DNA of 35,920 nt from positions 1 to 35,920 of the forward strand of contig CAZTBB010000014.1 in NCBI GenBank assembly GCA_964611755.1, given 5' to 3'. A program made the translations under genes and the position numbers. The notes below the pieces were generated by a model. The model saw nothing but the letters and a program-made list of their open reading frames with translations, made no database searches and was not told the origin of the DNA. This DNA comes from CAZTBB01 sp964611755 (GTDB lineage: Bacteria; Pseudomonadota; Alphaproteobacteria; Micavibrionales; Micavibrionaceae). Shown piece by piece: positions 22,993 through 31,434 of the stretch (position 1 is its first letter; the number at the start of each line of letters is the position of its first letter).

Positions 22993-23732
22993 TACTGAGG
23001 GCCTCCTTCCATATTCTTGGCCGATTCAAAATCAACCATCGTCCCCAGCACTTGTAGATAGGCAACCAGCGCATCCATTTCCGAGATCATTTCTGGATGG
23101 CCATCAAAGTCACGCGCATTCACAGACTCGCCATAGCGCTCAAACAAACCGGATACATCAGTACGCGATTCACCAATCGCTTGCTTAGAGGCATCATTGC
23201 GTGCTTGCTCGATCATCTCATCCGTATAGGGCACGCCCACCGCACGTAAAGCTTTCATGTGATATTTGATATCATGCAGCTTGGCTGGCGTATGCAGCAA
23301 AAATTCATAAGACGGCATAATCGATTCAGGAACCAAATCACGTGGCTCGACCATATGCGCCACATGCCATTCATCCGAATATTTTCCGCCAACACGTGCA
23401 AGGTCAGGGCCAGTTCGTTTTGATCCCCACTGGAACGGGTGGTCATACATGCTCTCGGCCGCCAGAGAATAATGCCCATAACGCACAACTTCATCACGCA
23501 AAGGGCGAATGTGCTGTGAGTGACAGTTATAGCACCCCTCGCGGATATAAATATTATACCCGGCCAACTCTAATGGCGTATATGGACGCACACCCTCGAC
23601 TGGTTCAATGACCGTCTCTTTTCTGAACAATGGTACAATCTCCACAATTCCGCCAATCAGAACAGTGACAATAATGAACCCCAATAAAAGCAGAGAGTTT
23701 CTCTCAAGTTTGTCGTGACTCATCCAGCTCAT
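22992..23732 (-). CDS. ccoO: cbb3 oxidase monoheme cytochrome c subunit CcoO
   Basis: 246 residues. One N-terminal membrane helix (about 13-34) anchors a periplasmic cytochrome c domain with heme motif C67-Y-N-C70-H71 followed by SQHIRPLRDEVVRYG, a CcoO hallmark. The axial Met is probably in ESIMPSY. It overlaps ccoN by four bases (ATGA) and ccoQ by one, so all subunits are translationally linked. Confidence 0.97.
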   Translation of the reverse strand: MSWMSHDKLERNSLLLLGFIIVTVLIGGIVEIVPLFRKETVIEPVEGVRPYTPLELAGYNIYIREGCYNCHSQHIRPLRDEVVRYGHYSLAAESMYDHPFQWGSKRTGPDLARVGGKYSDEWHVAHMVEPRDLVPESIMPSYEFLLHTPAKLHDIKYHMKALRAVGVPYTDEMIEQARNDASKQAIGESRTDVSGLFERYGESVNARDFDGHPEMISEMDALVAYLQVLGTMVDFESAKNMEGGPQ

Positions 23733-25180
23733 GCTTTTGCTCCTTCAAGATTAATATTGGCATCTGTAATCGGCTCGTCTTGTTTGACGTCGCCGCGAAT
23801 GGTGCGCCAGAAGTTATAGACCATGATCAAAGCGCCACCGAGATAGAACAAGCCGCCCAGCACACGGATCGAATAGAATGGCTTCATCGCCATCACGCTC
23901 TCCACGAATGAGTATTGCAAAAAGCCCATATCATCATAAGAACGCCACATCAGACCTTGCATAATGCCCGAGACCCACATAGCAGCGATGTAAAGAACAA
24001 TGCCTGTTGTTGCGACCCAAAGATGCAAGCTAACGAGCTTGATGGAATAAAGACGCTCGCGCCCCCATAGGCGAGGCACAAGATAATAAAGTGCACCAAA
24101 GGAGATAAAACCAACCCAGCCAAGCGCACCGGAATGCACGTGACCAATCGTCCAATCCGTATAATGCGAGAGTGCGTTCACAGCGCGGATCGACATCAAA
24201 GGCCCTTCAAATGTGCTCATGCCATAGAAGGCCAATGAGACAATCATAAACTGCAAGACCGGGTCTTCACGTAGCTTGTGCCAGGCACCGGAGAGTGTCA
24301 TCACGCCATTAATCATACCGCCCCAACTTGGCATCCATAGCATAATAGAAAACGTCATCCCGAGTGTCTGCGCCCAATCCGGCAGTGCCGTATAGTGCAA
24401 ATGGTGAGGACCGGCCCAGATATAAATAAAGATCAATGACCAGAAATGAACAATCGATAGGCGGTACGAATACACCGGACGGTTCGCCTGTTTCGGAACA
24501 AAGTAGTACATCATACCCAAAAAGCCGGCTGTCAAGAAAAAGCCCACCGCGTTATGCGCATACCACCATTGGATCATGGCGCTTTGCACACCGGAAAAGG
24601 CGGAATAGCTTTTAGCACCCAATAATTCTACCGGGATAGAAACATTATTCCCTAAATGCAGCACAGCCACCGTCACAATAAAGGCCAGGAAGAACCAATT
24701 CGCCACATAGAGATGCGATACCTTGCGGTTAATCACTGTCATCAAGAAAACCAAAAGATACGCGACCCAGACAATGGTCAGCCACAAATCCGCATACCAT
24801 TCCGGTTCGGCATATTCTTTTCCTTGCGTTGCACCCAGCACATAGCCGAGCGCCGCGATCACAATAAAGAAGTTATAGCCCCAGAAGGTGAAATCAGCGA
24901 GCTTGTCATTCCAGAGCCTGACTCCGCATGTCCGCTGGACGATGTAATAACTTGTCGCAAAAAGAGCGTTTCCGCCGAAAGCAAAAATCACCGCCGATGT
25001 ATGAACGGGACGCAAGCGACCAAAATTCAAATAAGGTTCGATGTTGAGATCGGGAAAAACCATTTGCAGGGCAATAAACACGCCGGCCGCAAAACCGACA
25101 ATGCCCCAAAAGATTGTCGCCAAGGTGAATTTCTTGACGACGTCGTAATTATAATCCGGTGCTGATGTGAGAGCGTTCAT
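23729..25180 (-). CDS. ccoN: cbb3 oxidase catalytic subunit CcoN
   Basis: 483 residues with twelve predicted membrane helices. The heme and copper ligands sit in VHTSAVIFAFGGNALF (low-spin heme His), GPHHLHYT (CuB His pair) and HYTDWTIGHVHSGALGW (heme His near the C-terminal half). It reduces oxygen to water with high affinity and pumps protons, allowing respiration at low oxygen. The gene follows the TauE/SafE-like gene by 39 bases, with no room for its own FNR-type site, so it is probably transcribed from the box at 26007. Confidence 0.98.
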   Translation of the reverse strand: MNALTSAPDYNYDVVKKFTLATIFWGIVGFAAGVFIALQMVFPDLNIEPYLNFGRLRPVHTSAVIFAFGGNALFATSYYIVQRTCGVRLWNDKLADFTFWGYNFFIVIAALGYVLGATQGKEYAEPEWYADLWLTIVWVAYLLVFLMTVINRKVSHLYVANWFFLAFIVTVAVLHLGNNVSIPVELLGAKSYSAFSGVQSAMIQWWYAHNAVGFFLTAGFLGMMYYFVPKQANRPVYSYRLSIVHFWSLIFIYIWAGPHHLHYTALPDWAQTLGMTFSIMLWMPSWGGMINGVMTLSGAWHKLREDPVLQFMIVSLAFYGMSTFEGPLMSIRAVNALSHYTDWTIGHVHSGALGWVGFISFGALYYLVPRLWGRERLYSIKLVSLHLWVATTGIVLYIAAMWVSGIMQGLMWRSYDDMGFLQYSFVESVMAMKPFYSIRVLGGLFYLGGALIMVYNFWRTIRGDVKQDEPITDANINLEGAKA

Positions 25181-25219
25181 TTTCTTTCATCTTCCTCTTT
25201 ATAAAACCAATTCATATTT

Positions 25220-25948
25220 CTAGATAACCATGACCCCCGCGAGTGCGAACAACCAGAGTGCACTCACGGCCATGGCACCTTGCTTGATATAGACTGACAA
25301 ATTCGGATAAGCCGTCCCCAGAGCTCTTCCCCCAAGAGCCACCAAAAACAGTGAAGGCAATGTGCCTGCGGCAAAAGCCACCATTGCCAAGGCCGCTTCT
25401 CCGACTGATGCCGCGGTCGATGCCGCCAATAAGGCCGAGACCAGTAAACCACAGGGCATCATCCCCAAAATAGCCCCGAGCATGTAACGTTTGATAAATG
25501 TATCACCCGCCACAAAGGGTAAAATAATCTTATTCAGAAATTGTGCCGGCAATTGCCAGAAAGAACGGCCCACCCATGGAAAGATTTTGCGGAAAACAGG
25601 AAAAGCACTGACAATAAAAAGCGTGCCCGCCAGCATCAATAACGGCGCTGCTATCATTGCTTTGGCATCCGAAAAAATAAAGGCCACATTGATTACGCTA
25701 TGCGCCAGAACCGCCAAAACAATATATGTTGTTATACGGCCCAAATGATACGGCACAAGAGCCGCGCCCATTAATTTTTTCAAAAACGGCTTTTTCGCAT
25801 CATCCTTGCCATCGCCCATTTGTGCCAGCACAAACGGCGCGCACATCGTGGTGCAATGACTGAGGCCGCCAACCAAACCGGCCAGCAACAGGCTCATGAT
25901 CAAGCCATGAGACATTGTGAAATCCTGAAGACATTGCGCAAGCGCCAT
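25220..25948 (-). CDS. TauE/SafE-like (DsbD_2 type) membrane protein linked to cbb3 oxidase
   Basis: 242 residues with six to seven membrane helices. GLSHCTTMCAPFVLAQ near the N-terminus (H31, C32, C36) and a GMMPCGLLVSALLAAS motif in the middle are typical of the sulfite exporter TauE/SafE-annotated family that accompanies cbb3 genes and is thought to handle copper or redox equivalents. In many genomes it follows ccoS; here it opens the operon and is the gene closest to the FNR-type box. AAGGG lies eight bases ahead of the ATG at 25948; internal Mets at residues 12 and 18 are alternatives. Confidence 0.85.
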   Translation of the reverse strand: MALAQCLQDFTMSHGLIMSLLLAGLVGGLSHCTTMCAPFVLAQMGDGKDDAKKPFLKKLMGAALVPYHLGRITTYIVLAVLAHSVINVAFIFSDAKAMIAAPLLMLAGTLFIVSAFPVFRKIFPWVGRSFWQLPAQFLNKIILPFVAGDTFIKRYMLGAILGMMPCGLLVSALLAASTAASVGEAALAMVAFAAGTLPSLFLVALGGRALGTAYPNLSVYIKQGAMAVSALWLFALAGVMVI

Positions 25949-26006
25949 TGGGAGAACCCTTTCATACTACCTCTCTCTAGTATCAATAAAAAGGGGTATG
26001 GGTTCA

Positions 26007-26020
26007 TTGACCAATGTCAA
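26007..26020. promoter_or_regulatory. FNR/FixK-type box for the cbb3 operon
   Basis: TTGACCAATGTCAA is a perfect dyad matching the FixK/FNR consensus TTGAY-N4-RTCAA. It is centred about 65 bases ahead of the TauE/SafE-like start. A minus-strand TATAAT-like hexamer (GATACT, 25979-25984) lies where the -10 should be if the box is centred at -41.5. This predicts activation at low oxygen of the whole 17648-25948 block. Confidence 0.88.
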
Positions 26021-26040
26021 TTTGCCAATATAGTTTTATA

Positions 26041-26075
26041 AAAAAAGCCCCATGCTTAAAAATGGCACAGGGCTT
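26041..26075 (-). terminator. Rho-independent terminator of yceI
   Basis: On the minus strand AAGCCCTGTGC pairs with GCATGGGGCTT (11 pairs, two of them G-T) across a short A/T loop, followed by six Ts and an A/T-rich run. It sits 29 bases after the yceI stop and also insulates the cbb3 promoter from yceI transcription. Confidence 0.85.
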
Positions 26076-26103
26076 CCTTGTCAGAATAGATTAAAAATTC
26101 GAT

Positions 26104-26739
26104 TTATTCTTGGCCGTATTCCACTTCAATCAGAAGTTCGACCTCATCACCGATATTCGGCACATAGGTATCAAACCCCCACTCAGAGCGCTTTAATGTG
26201 CCATGCGCCGAGAAACCCAAGGCTGGCTTTTGTGAAAACGGTTGCACCGCATAGGCGCCGTTAAAGGTCACATCCAAGGTTAACGGCTTGGTCATGCCCA
26301 GGAAGCTCAAATCACCTGTCATCTTACCGGTATTCTCGCCTGTCTTCTCGATGGATGTGGATGTAAATGTGATCTCGGGAAACGCCCCTGCATTGAACCA
26401 GTCCTCACCTTCAATCAGCTTCTTATCAAAATCCTTTTTCTCAGGATATGGGTAATCCGTCTTAATCGATGTTGGATCAATCGTAACTGTTACGGAACTT
26501 GCTTCAGGATTAGCGGGATCAAATGTTAATTCAGAATCAAATTTTGTAAAACGCGCCGTGTAATCGGATAGTCCAATATGCGACACTTTCCATGTCAGGC
26601 TGGCATGGGTTTTATCCAGCGTGTAAACCCCGGCCGGCATTTCATTATACGGTGTTAAATCGGCAGAGGCAGGGCCTGCAAACCCGATTGTGGCGATCGC
26701 CGCCGTGCTTAGGGCTAATGTCTTCAATGATTGCATCAT
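26104..26739 (-). CDS. yceI: YceI-family periplasmic lipocalin-like protein
   Basis: 211 residues. The start at the ATG at 26737-26739 is chosen because AAGGAG lies nine bases upstream; it gives a clear signal peptide (MMQSLKTLALSTAAIA...) cleaved after ASA. The mature part has the YceI order: YTLDKTHASLTWKVSHIGLS, then FDPANPEASSVTVTID, then GDLSFLGMTKPLTLDV and a C-terminal GFSAHGTLKRSEWG. These proteins form a beta-barrel that binds isoprenoid or quinone-like lipids. The gene stands alone, divergent from the cation exchanger, and ends at a good terminator. Confidence 0.93.
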   Translation of the reverse strand: MMQSLKTLALSTAAIATIGFAGPASADLTPYNEMPAGVYTLDKTHASLTWKVSHIGLSDYTARFTKFDSELTFDPANPEASSVTVTIDPTSIKTDYPYPEKKDFDKKLIEGEDWFNAGAFPEITFTSTSIEKTGENTGKMTGDLSFLGMTKPLTLDVTFNGAYAVQPFSQKPALGFSAHGTLKRSEWGFDTYVPNIGDEVELLIEVEYGQE

Positions 26740-26945
26740 AATAATAGTCTCCTTCATAATAATGGTGGCAATGCTCGCCATCTTGCGTGATTCTTTACAA
26801 ACCCACAAATAATTCATTGATATGGTGCATTGCGTATAAAAAGAAAGGGCTGGTGAAAAAATATATGCACCCAGCCATATTTATTGATATAACTGCCCTA
26901 ATGAATATCCATTCACAATAAGAAATAATCTCAAGGTCAAATCAC

Positions 26946-27929
26946 ATGGAAGTCTCCCAAATTGATGCTCTCATCCTCGCCGCAGGCGGCCTTTTGGCCG
27001 GTTTATACTTATTGATAAAATCCGGTAACTGGATTGTCGAATCGGCGGTCTATATCGCGCATAAATTCCATGTCGCGCCGATTATTATCGGTTTTACGAT
27101 TGTGGCATTCGGTACATCGCTGCCGGAGCTGGTTGTCTCCATTCTGGCTAATTTACAGGGCACGGTTGGTATCGCGCTCGGCAATGTCATGGGCTCCAAC
27201 ATTGCCAATATCGGCCTTGTGCTTGGCTTTACGGCTATTCTTTACACACTCAAAACCACCGTGAAATCCGTTGCCCGCGATTTGGGCTTAATGATGGTCG
27301 CCACAGTTTTACTAACCGTCCTGATGCAATATGGTGAAATATCGCGCCTCGCCGGATTTGGCATGCTGATCTTGCTGATCACCTATGTGTTCTATGGCTA
27401 TATGCGTGCCTCTGATGATGACGTCCCCGAAGAGGCAAAACCGGAAAAGGAATATAACCATCCTTTGGCCCCCTACGGATATCTTCTGGCGGGGATGGTT
27501 TTAATTTATTTCGGAGCCGAATTGCTGGTACGCTGCGCCAAAATCAGTGCGGCGATTATCGGCGTTCCTGATGCGGTTATTGGCCTGAGTGTCATTGCAC
27601 TCGGCACATCCTTGCCGGAGCTCTCCACATGTCTTATAGCCGCAAGAAAAGGCCATCACGGCATTGTTATCGGTAATATCATCGGGTCCAATGTCTTTAA
27701 CATCCTGATGATTATCGGTGTGGCCTCCTTGGTGAAGCCAATCATGGCCGGCGATTTTGATGCCTATCTGGCCAATATCGATATATGGATTGTTCTGGGC
27801 ATTAGCTCTGTTCTGGCCGCTGTCCTTTTGCTTTATCGCAAAATTACGCCATTTTTGGGCATGCTCTTCCTGGCCTTTTACGCCTTTTATAACGTCTATA
27901 TTTATTACCGTTACCTCAGTGAGCTCTAG
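26946..27929 (+). CDS. CaCA-superfamily Na+/Ca2+ exchanger (YrbG-like)
   Basis: 327 residues with about ten membrane helices in two inverted halves. The alpha repeats are FGTSLPELVVS with E61 and GNVMGSNIANIGLVLG (about 56-94) in the first half, and LGTSLPELSTC with E225 and GNIIGSNVFNILMIIG (about 219-258) in the second. These Glu/Asn residues coordinate Ca2+ and Na+ in the family. A short acidic loop (about 156-171) links the halves. AAGG lies nine bases ahead of the ATG. Probably exports Ca2+ across the inner membrane. It ends at a terminator shared with the convergent gene. Confidence 0.93.
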   Translation: MEVSQIDALILAAGGLLAGLYLLIKSGNWIVESAVYIAHKFHVAPIIIGFTIVAFGTSLPELVVSILANLQGTVGIALGNVMGSNIANIGLVLGFTAILYTLKTTVKSVARDLGLMMVATVLLTVLMQYGEISRLAGFGMLILLITYVFYGYMRASDDDVPEEAKPEKEYNHPLAPYGYLLAGMVLIYFGAELLVRCAKISAAIIGVPDAVIGLSVIALGTSLPELSTCLIAARKGHHGIVIGNIIGSNVFNILMIIGVASLVKPIMAGDFDAYLANIDIWIVLGISSVLAAVLLLYRKITPFLGMLFLAFYAFYNVYIYYRYLSEL

Positions 27930-27950
27930 GCATAGCGATCTCTAGGCATA

Positions 27951-27981
27951 AAAAAAAGCCGCAACATCTATTTGCGGCTTT
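27951..27981. terminator. Terminator between the exchanger and the S74 protein gene
   Basis: AAAGCCGCAA (27955-27964) pairs with TTGCGGCTTT (27972-27981) over a seven-base loop. Read on the minus strand it ends in eight Ts, a strong terminator for the 28012-31080 gene. Read on the plus strand the T run is short, so it is weaker for the exchanger. Confidence 0.88.
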
Positions 27982-28011
27982 GATTATTGTCTCGCTAAAT
28001 AGCGCGAGATT

Positions 28012-31000
28012 TTATTTCTGGCGACGCTCTTTTTCATCAATGCGCTGGCGTGCAGGGCGACTATTATTCATCGCCACCATCACAGCCGTTGCACCGAACA
28101 TCGCCAAGGCCATAAAGACCATCCATAGCTCCATGGATGCCTTCGGTGTTTCCGCCACAGCCGACTTATTGAGCAAAGCCACCTGTGCTTTTAGCTCTTC
28201 AATATCAGACTTCATCTGGGCATGATCCGCATGCAATGTCTCATGCTCGGCCTTCAACGCTTTGATGGATTCAACCATCGGCGCAATCAAGCCCATATAA
28301 TTCACAGACATTGATCCCATCTCATCATCGGCTGTTTCCACCAACTCGGGGAAGAGCTCTTTGATTTCCTGCGCCATCACACCGAATTCCAGCTTTTTGA
28401 GTTCATCATCCTTCATCGTAAAGCTATAGGTGTTGATCTGTGTGACGCGATCCAGAATATCCGCATACTCAGACAGCGGCTTGATATTATCCTTCAAACG
28501 ACGGTCCGATGTATCACGGATTGTGCCTGTAAAGGTGATCGATCCGTTTACATGGAAATTACCGTTCAGTGTGCTCGCACCTGTTACCCCATTCCATGTT
28601 TGAACAAAACCGCCACCATTGCTGCTCCATAGTTTCAAAGCAGTAGTTCCGTCATTATCCATTTGCAAAATCCAGTCATTTGATCCCGCTGTTTCAAAAT
28701 GAATACCCGCTTCAACATTTGGAGCAGAACGATTAATCACAAAAGCATCCGGGTTGAAATTCGCTGTATTTGATGTACTGATTGCAACACGTCCCAAATT
28801 GATGGCATCCAATCCACCGGCGTTGTTACCGTTGCTCAGCACGTCATTCAGATCAAGACCGGAACCATCCGTATCATCCGGGTCCGCACCCGCATCTGTC
28901 GCACATTCCCAGCTATCGCCATCCCACATATATTTCTGTGAGGCATTACACAACGTATCGGACGGTGTCAGGTCTTTTGTCCCGTAGGAGAAAATCTCGC
29001 TGCTACCGCGGATATTACCGCCATTCACATGCAACATTGCCGTTGGATTATCCGTACCGATACCAACTTCGCCATTGGCACCTGCCCAGAGAACATCTGT
29101 CGCACCGCCATTGGCTCGCAAGCGCATCACTGCACGATCGGCTGCCGTATCCGCATCGGTGATATCAATCATATGCTGGGCATTTGTAGCCGAAGATGTT
29201 CCGATAAACCCGTGCTCATGGATTTCCCATGTTCCGGATGTTGACTGGAACTGTGCGATTGCGGCCGCTGATGTTAGAACATGCAAGCGTCTGGCCGGCG
29301 CCACAGTCCCGATACCGACATTCCCGTTGGCTTCGATTGTAAATTCATCTGTTGTATCGGAAACACCTGACCCGCTCCAGATCGCAAAACGATCCGCATC
29401 ACTGTCATCAATACCCATATTCCAATATGTACCTCCACCTCCGGCGGCATCCATACGGATATACATGTCACTATTTGATGCGATAATCTGTAGCGTATCG
29501 CCTGCGGCGCCGACATCACGCTCAAAGGATGCCAAGGCATTACCGCCTTGCCCGCCCAAAACGCGGAGCGCCGTTGAGTTCGCATCATGATTAACAAGAA
29601 TGCTGGCAGCTGTTCCTGCTGCATTTGTGTGATTCACACGCAAGGCCTCTTCACCCGCTTCGCTCTGGTTGATCAAAACACCGGAATTGGTGAAATGTGC
29701 ATCCCCGACAACATCCAATGGCACATCAGGGCCATTATCGTTGATACCGACATTCCCGTTATTGCGCACATTAAAGATCGATGTCCCAGAGTTATTGGTT
29801 ACATTCAGCGCAAAATCAGCCGATGTATCACTCTGACCCGCGACAAGAAGCTTGTTCGTGGCCACCGGGCTTGCACCAATACCAACATTACCTGTCGCGC
29901 CAGCCATTTCGAAATTCGTGCCGCCAACGGAATTAATAATGCCGAATGTATCACTTAAATTGCGTAAGGAAAATTCAGTGCTTCCTGATTGCTGGAATGC
30001 AATCTCATTACGATCCGTATTCAAAAACGCCATCGCATGATCCGCATCGCTAAACCAAACTTGTAGATCTGTTGGTTGATAAACATGCAAACGCGCACCT
30101 GGATTATTCGTTCCAATACCGACAAAATCCGCATCATAGAAAATCTCGTTATTTTCTGCGCCGCGCTGCCAGAGATCAATTCCCAATGTTGACCATGTAC
30201 CCGCCTCACAGAATTGCACCAATCCTGTGGCCGAATTATAACGGATCATTCCTGCTTCCGCGGCATTATCACAATCTGTATCAGGGGAGTTGGTGTTATT
30301 TGGCAACATAAATCCACTTTCAACATCAACATAGCCTACAGTATTTGTAGATAAAACATCCGTTTGTACCGATGTAAATGTTGCAGAACCAGTCTGGCTA
30401 ATTTGCGCAGCTACAAGACCGCCAGCCGTTTTAATCTCAACATTTTTCTGGATTTCCGCCGTTGATGCATCAAGCGGCTTAATGTTCCACAAACCACCCG
30501 ATGAAGACACCGCATCACCATAGGTCAGAGAATAAACAATGTCATCACCGCCTTTGGTGATGTATGTGCTATGCGCCGCACATGTTGATTGGAACACACG
30601 GTCAGGACCAGCAGAAATAAGTCCGATCGCAATACCGCTATCATCCGTATTGTTGTTAATACCCGCGATCAATCCTGCGACCGGGCCTACATTCACCCCA
30701 TGGTCCCATCCACAATAGGCATATTGCGTACCCCAGGGGTCTGCTTTTTCTGTACCGATCGTGGCCGGAATACAACCGGCATTTGTAATTGTAACTTGCG
30801 CACAGGCCGTTGGCGCTAATGGTTCTGTAACACCGTCTGCATCCGGGTCACCATTATCAGCCTGCGTTGTTGTTTCTAATAGAATAAGGCGGCTTGCAAC
30901 CACCATCTTGGCTTTGGCTTCTTCCTTGCGGTTAACTTCCACCATTGTACTGAGCGGCCCGCGCATCGTGCTCATGATCCCGGCTCCGAGAACACCAACC

Positions 31001-31080
31001 ACCGCGACAGCGCCGAAGAGGGTAAAGAACACATTCCCGCGTTCAAATATCCGTTTTTGTTGTTGCTGGTCTTTACTCAT
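28012..31080 (-). CDS. Pilin-like / tail-fibre-like surface protein with self-cleaving S74 domain and C-terminal membrane helix, 1022 aa
   Basis: Residues 15-50 (GNVFFTLFGAVAVVGVLGAG then MSTMRGPL) form a membrane helix like a prepilin stem. Residues 91-190 contain paired Cys and ADPWGTQYAYC plus GLISAGPDRVF, patterns seen in pseudopilin globular domains. Residues 210-850 are a beta-rich fibre with at least five NVGIGxxxP-LHV type motifs (about 320, 399, 443, 587, 671), as in phage tail fibres. Residues 858-960 are an intramolecular chaperone/peptidase S74 domain: SDRRLKDNI with S858 and K863, the Ser-Lys dyad spacing of endosialidase chaperones, which trimerise and self-cleave just before that Ser. 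Then comes a coiled coil (about 935-975) and a membrane helix (about 983-1004). Monocistronic, with its own terminator. Likely an envelope-anchored fibre or adhesin; function unproven. Confidence 0.85.
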   Translation of the reverse strand: MSKDQQQQKRIFERGNVFFTLFGAVAVVGVLGAGIMSTMRGPLSTMVEVNRKEEAKAKMVVASRLILLETTTQADNGDPDADGVTEPLAPTACAQVTITNAGCIPATIGTEKADPWGTQYAYCGWDHGVNVGPVAGLIAGINNNTDDSGIAIGLISAGPDRVFQSTCAAHSTYITKGGDDIVYSLTYGDAVSSSGGLWNIKPLDASTAEIQKNVEIKTAGGLVAAQISQTGSATFTSVQTDVLSTNTVGYVDVESGFMLPNNTNSPDTDCDNAAEAGMIRYNSATGLVQFCEAGTWSTLGIDLWQRGAENNEIFYDADFVGIGTNNPGARLHVYQPTDLQVWFSDADHAMAFLNTDRNEIAFQQSGSTEFSLRNLSDTFGIINSVGGTNFEMAGATGNVGIGASPVATNKLLVAGQSDTSADFALNVTNNSGTSIFNVRNNGNVGINDNGPDVPLDVVGDAHFTNSGVLINQSEAGEEALRVNHTNAAGTAASILVNHDANSTALRVLGGQGGNALASFERDVGAAGDTLQIIASNSDMYIRMDAAGGGGTYWNMGIDDSDADRFAIWSGSGVSDTTDEFTIEANGNVGIGTVAPARRLHVLTSAAAIAQFQSTSGTWEIHEHGFIGTSSATNAQHMIDITDADTAADRAVMRLRANGGATDVLWAGANGEVGIGTDNPTAMLHVNGGNIRGSSEIFSYGTKDLTPSDTLCNASQKYMWDGDSWECATDAGADPDDTDGSGLDLNDVLSNGNNAGGLDAINLGRVAISTSNTANFNPDAFVINRSAPNVEAGIHFETAGSNDWILQMDNDGTTALKLWSSNGGGFVQTWNGVTGASTLNGNFHVNGSITFTGTIRDTSDRRLKDNIKPLSEYADILDRVTQINTYSFTMKDDELKKLEFGVMAQEIKELFPELVETADDEMGSMSVNYMGLIAPMVESIKALKAEHETLHADHAQMKSDIEELKAQVALLNKSAVAETPKASMELWMVFMALAMFGATAVMVAMNNSRPARQRIDEKERRQK

Positions 31081-31430
31081 CTCGTTAGCCCCGCTGCTCT
31101 GAATTCAAATCGAAAACGTCTCTGTGTTGTGCTGAAACAAAAGGATTACATGCTGAAAAAGTCGTGAAATAACCCGGTTTTCTCCCCCTGCTGTCCCTGT
31201 CCTTATCTGTCCCAAATCGCTTTGTGCGCATTGATATAGGCCCCCTAGCACCTAACACATAGTTCTCCCTCATACTATTATGCATAAAATTTATTTATAA
31301 ATTGTTATCAATTGCATGATTTTTGTAAGACACGAGAGAGACTGTGGATGAGTGCCCCCCAAAAGACACCATACAGTCATATTCTATCAGATTTTGCCTC
31401 TAAAGAGGATGAGAAATTTATGCGGAGCGC
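31081..31430. other. 350-base intergenic region upstream of the S74 protein gene
   Basis: Holds an A/T-rich stretch (31276-31320) with the inverted repeat AATTG-TTAT-CAATT at 31300-31313 and, on the minus strand, TTGATA about 17 bases from TTTATG/CATAAT-like hexamers, which could be the promoter of the S74 gene with a leader of roughly 190 bases. A 66-codon minus-strand frame at 31085-31285 looks like noise. A tiny plus-strand frame at 31348 is listed separately. No RNA gene was recognised. Confidence 0.4.
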
Positions 31431-31434
31431 CTAG
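31348..31434 (+). CDS. Possible small protein, 28 aa
   Basis: ATG at 31348 preceded by GAGAGAG, stop TAG at 31432-31434, overlapping the last bases of the convergent UbiB-like gene. The peptide (MSAPQKTPYSHILSDFASKE...) has ordinary protein-like composition and no membrane segment. There is no homology I can name; it could be chance. Confidence 0.2.
   Translation: MSAPQKTPYSHILSDFASKEDEKFMRSA

Noticed and set aside
22853..23188. Plus-strand frames across ccoQ, ccoP and ccoO
   Set aside because: Antisense to unmistakable cytochrome genes with heme motifs; no start signals.
24656..25165. 169-codon plus-strand frame inside ccoN
   Set aside because: Antisense shadow of a highly conserved oxidase subunit; composition follows the complement of membrane-helix codons.
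31085..31285. 66-codon minus-strand frame upstream of the S74 gene
   Set aside because: No ribosome-binding site, no protein-like pattern, and it covers the likely leader of the S74 gene.
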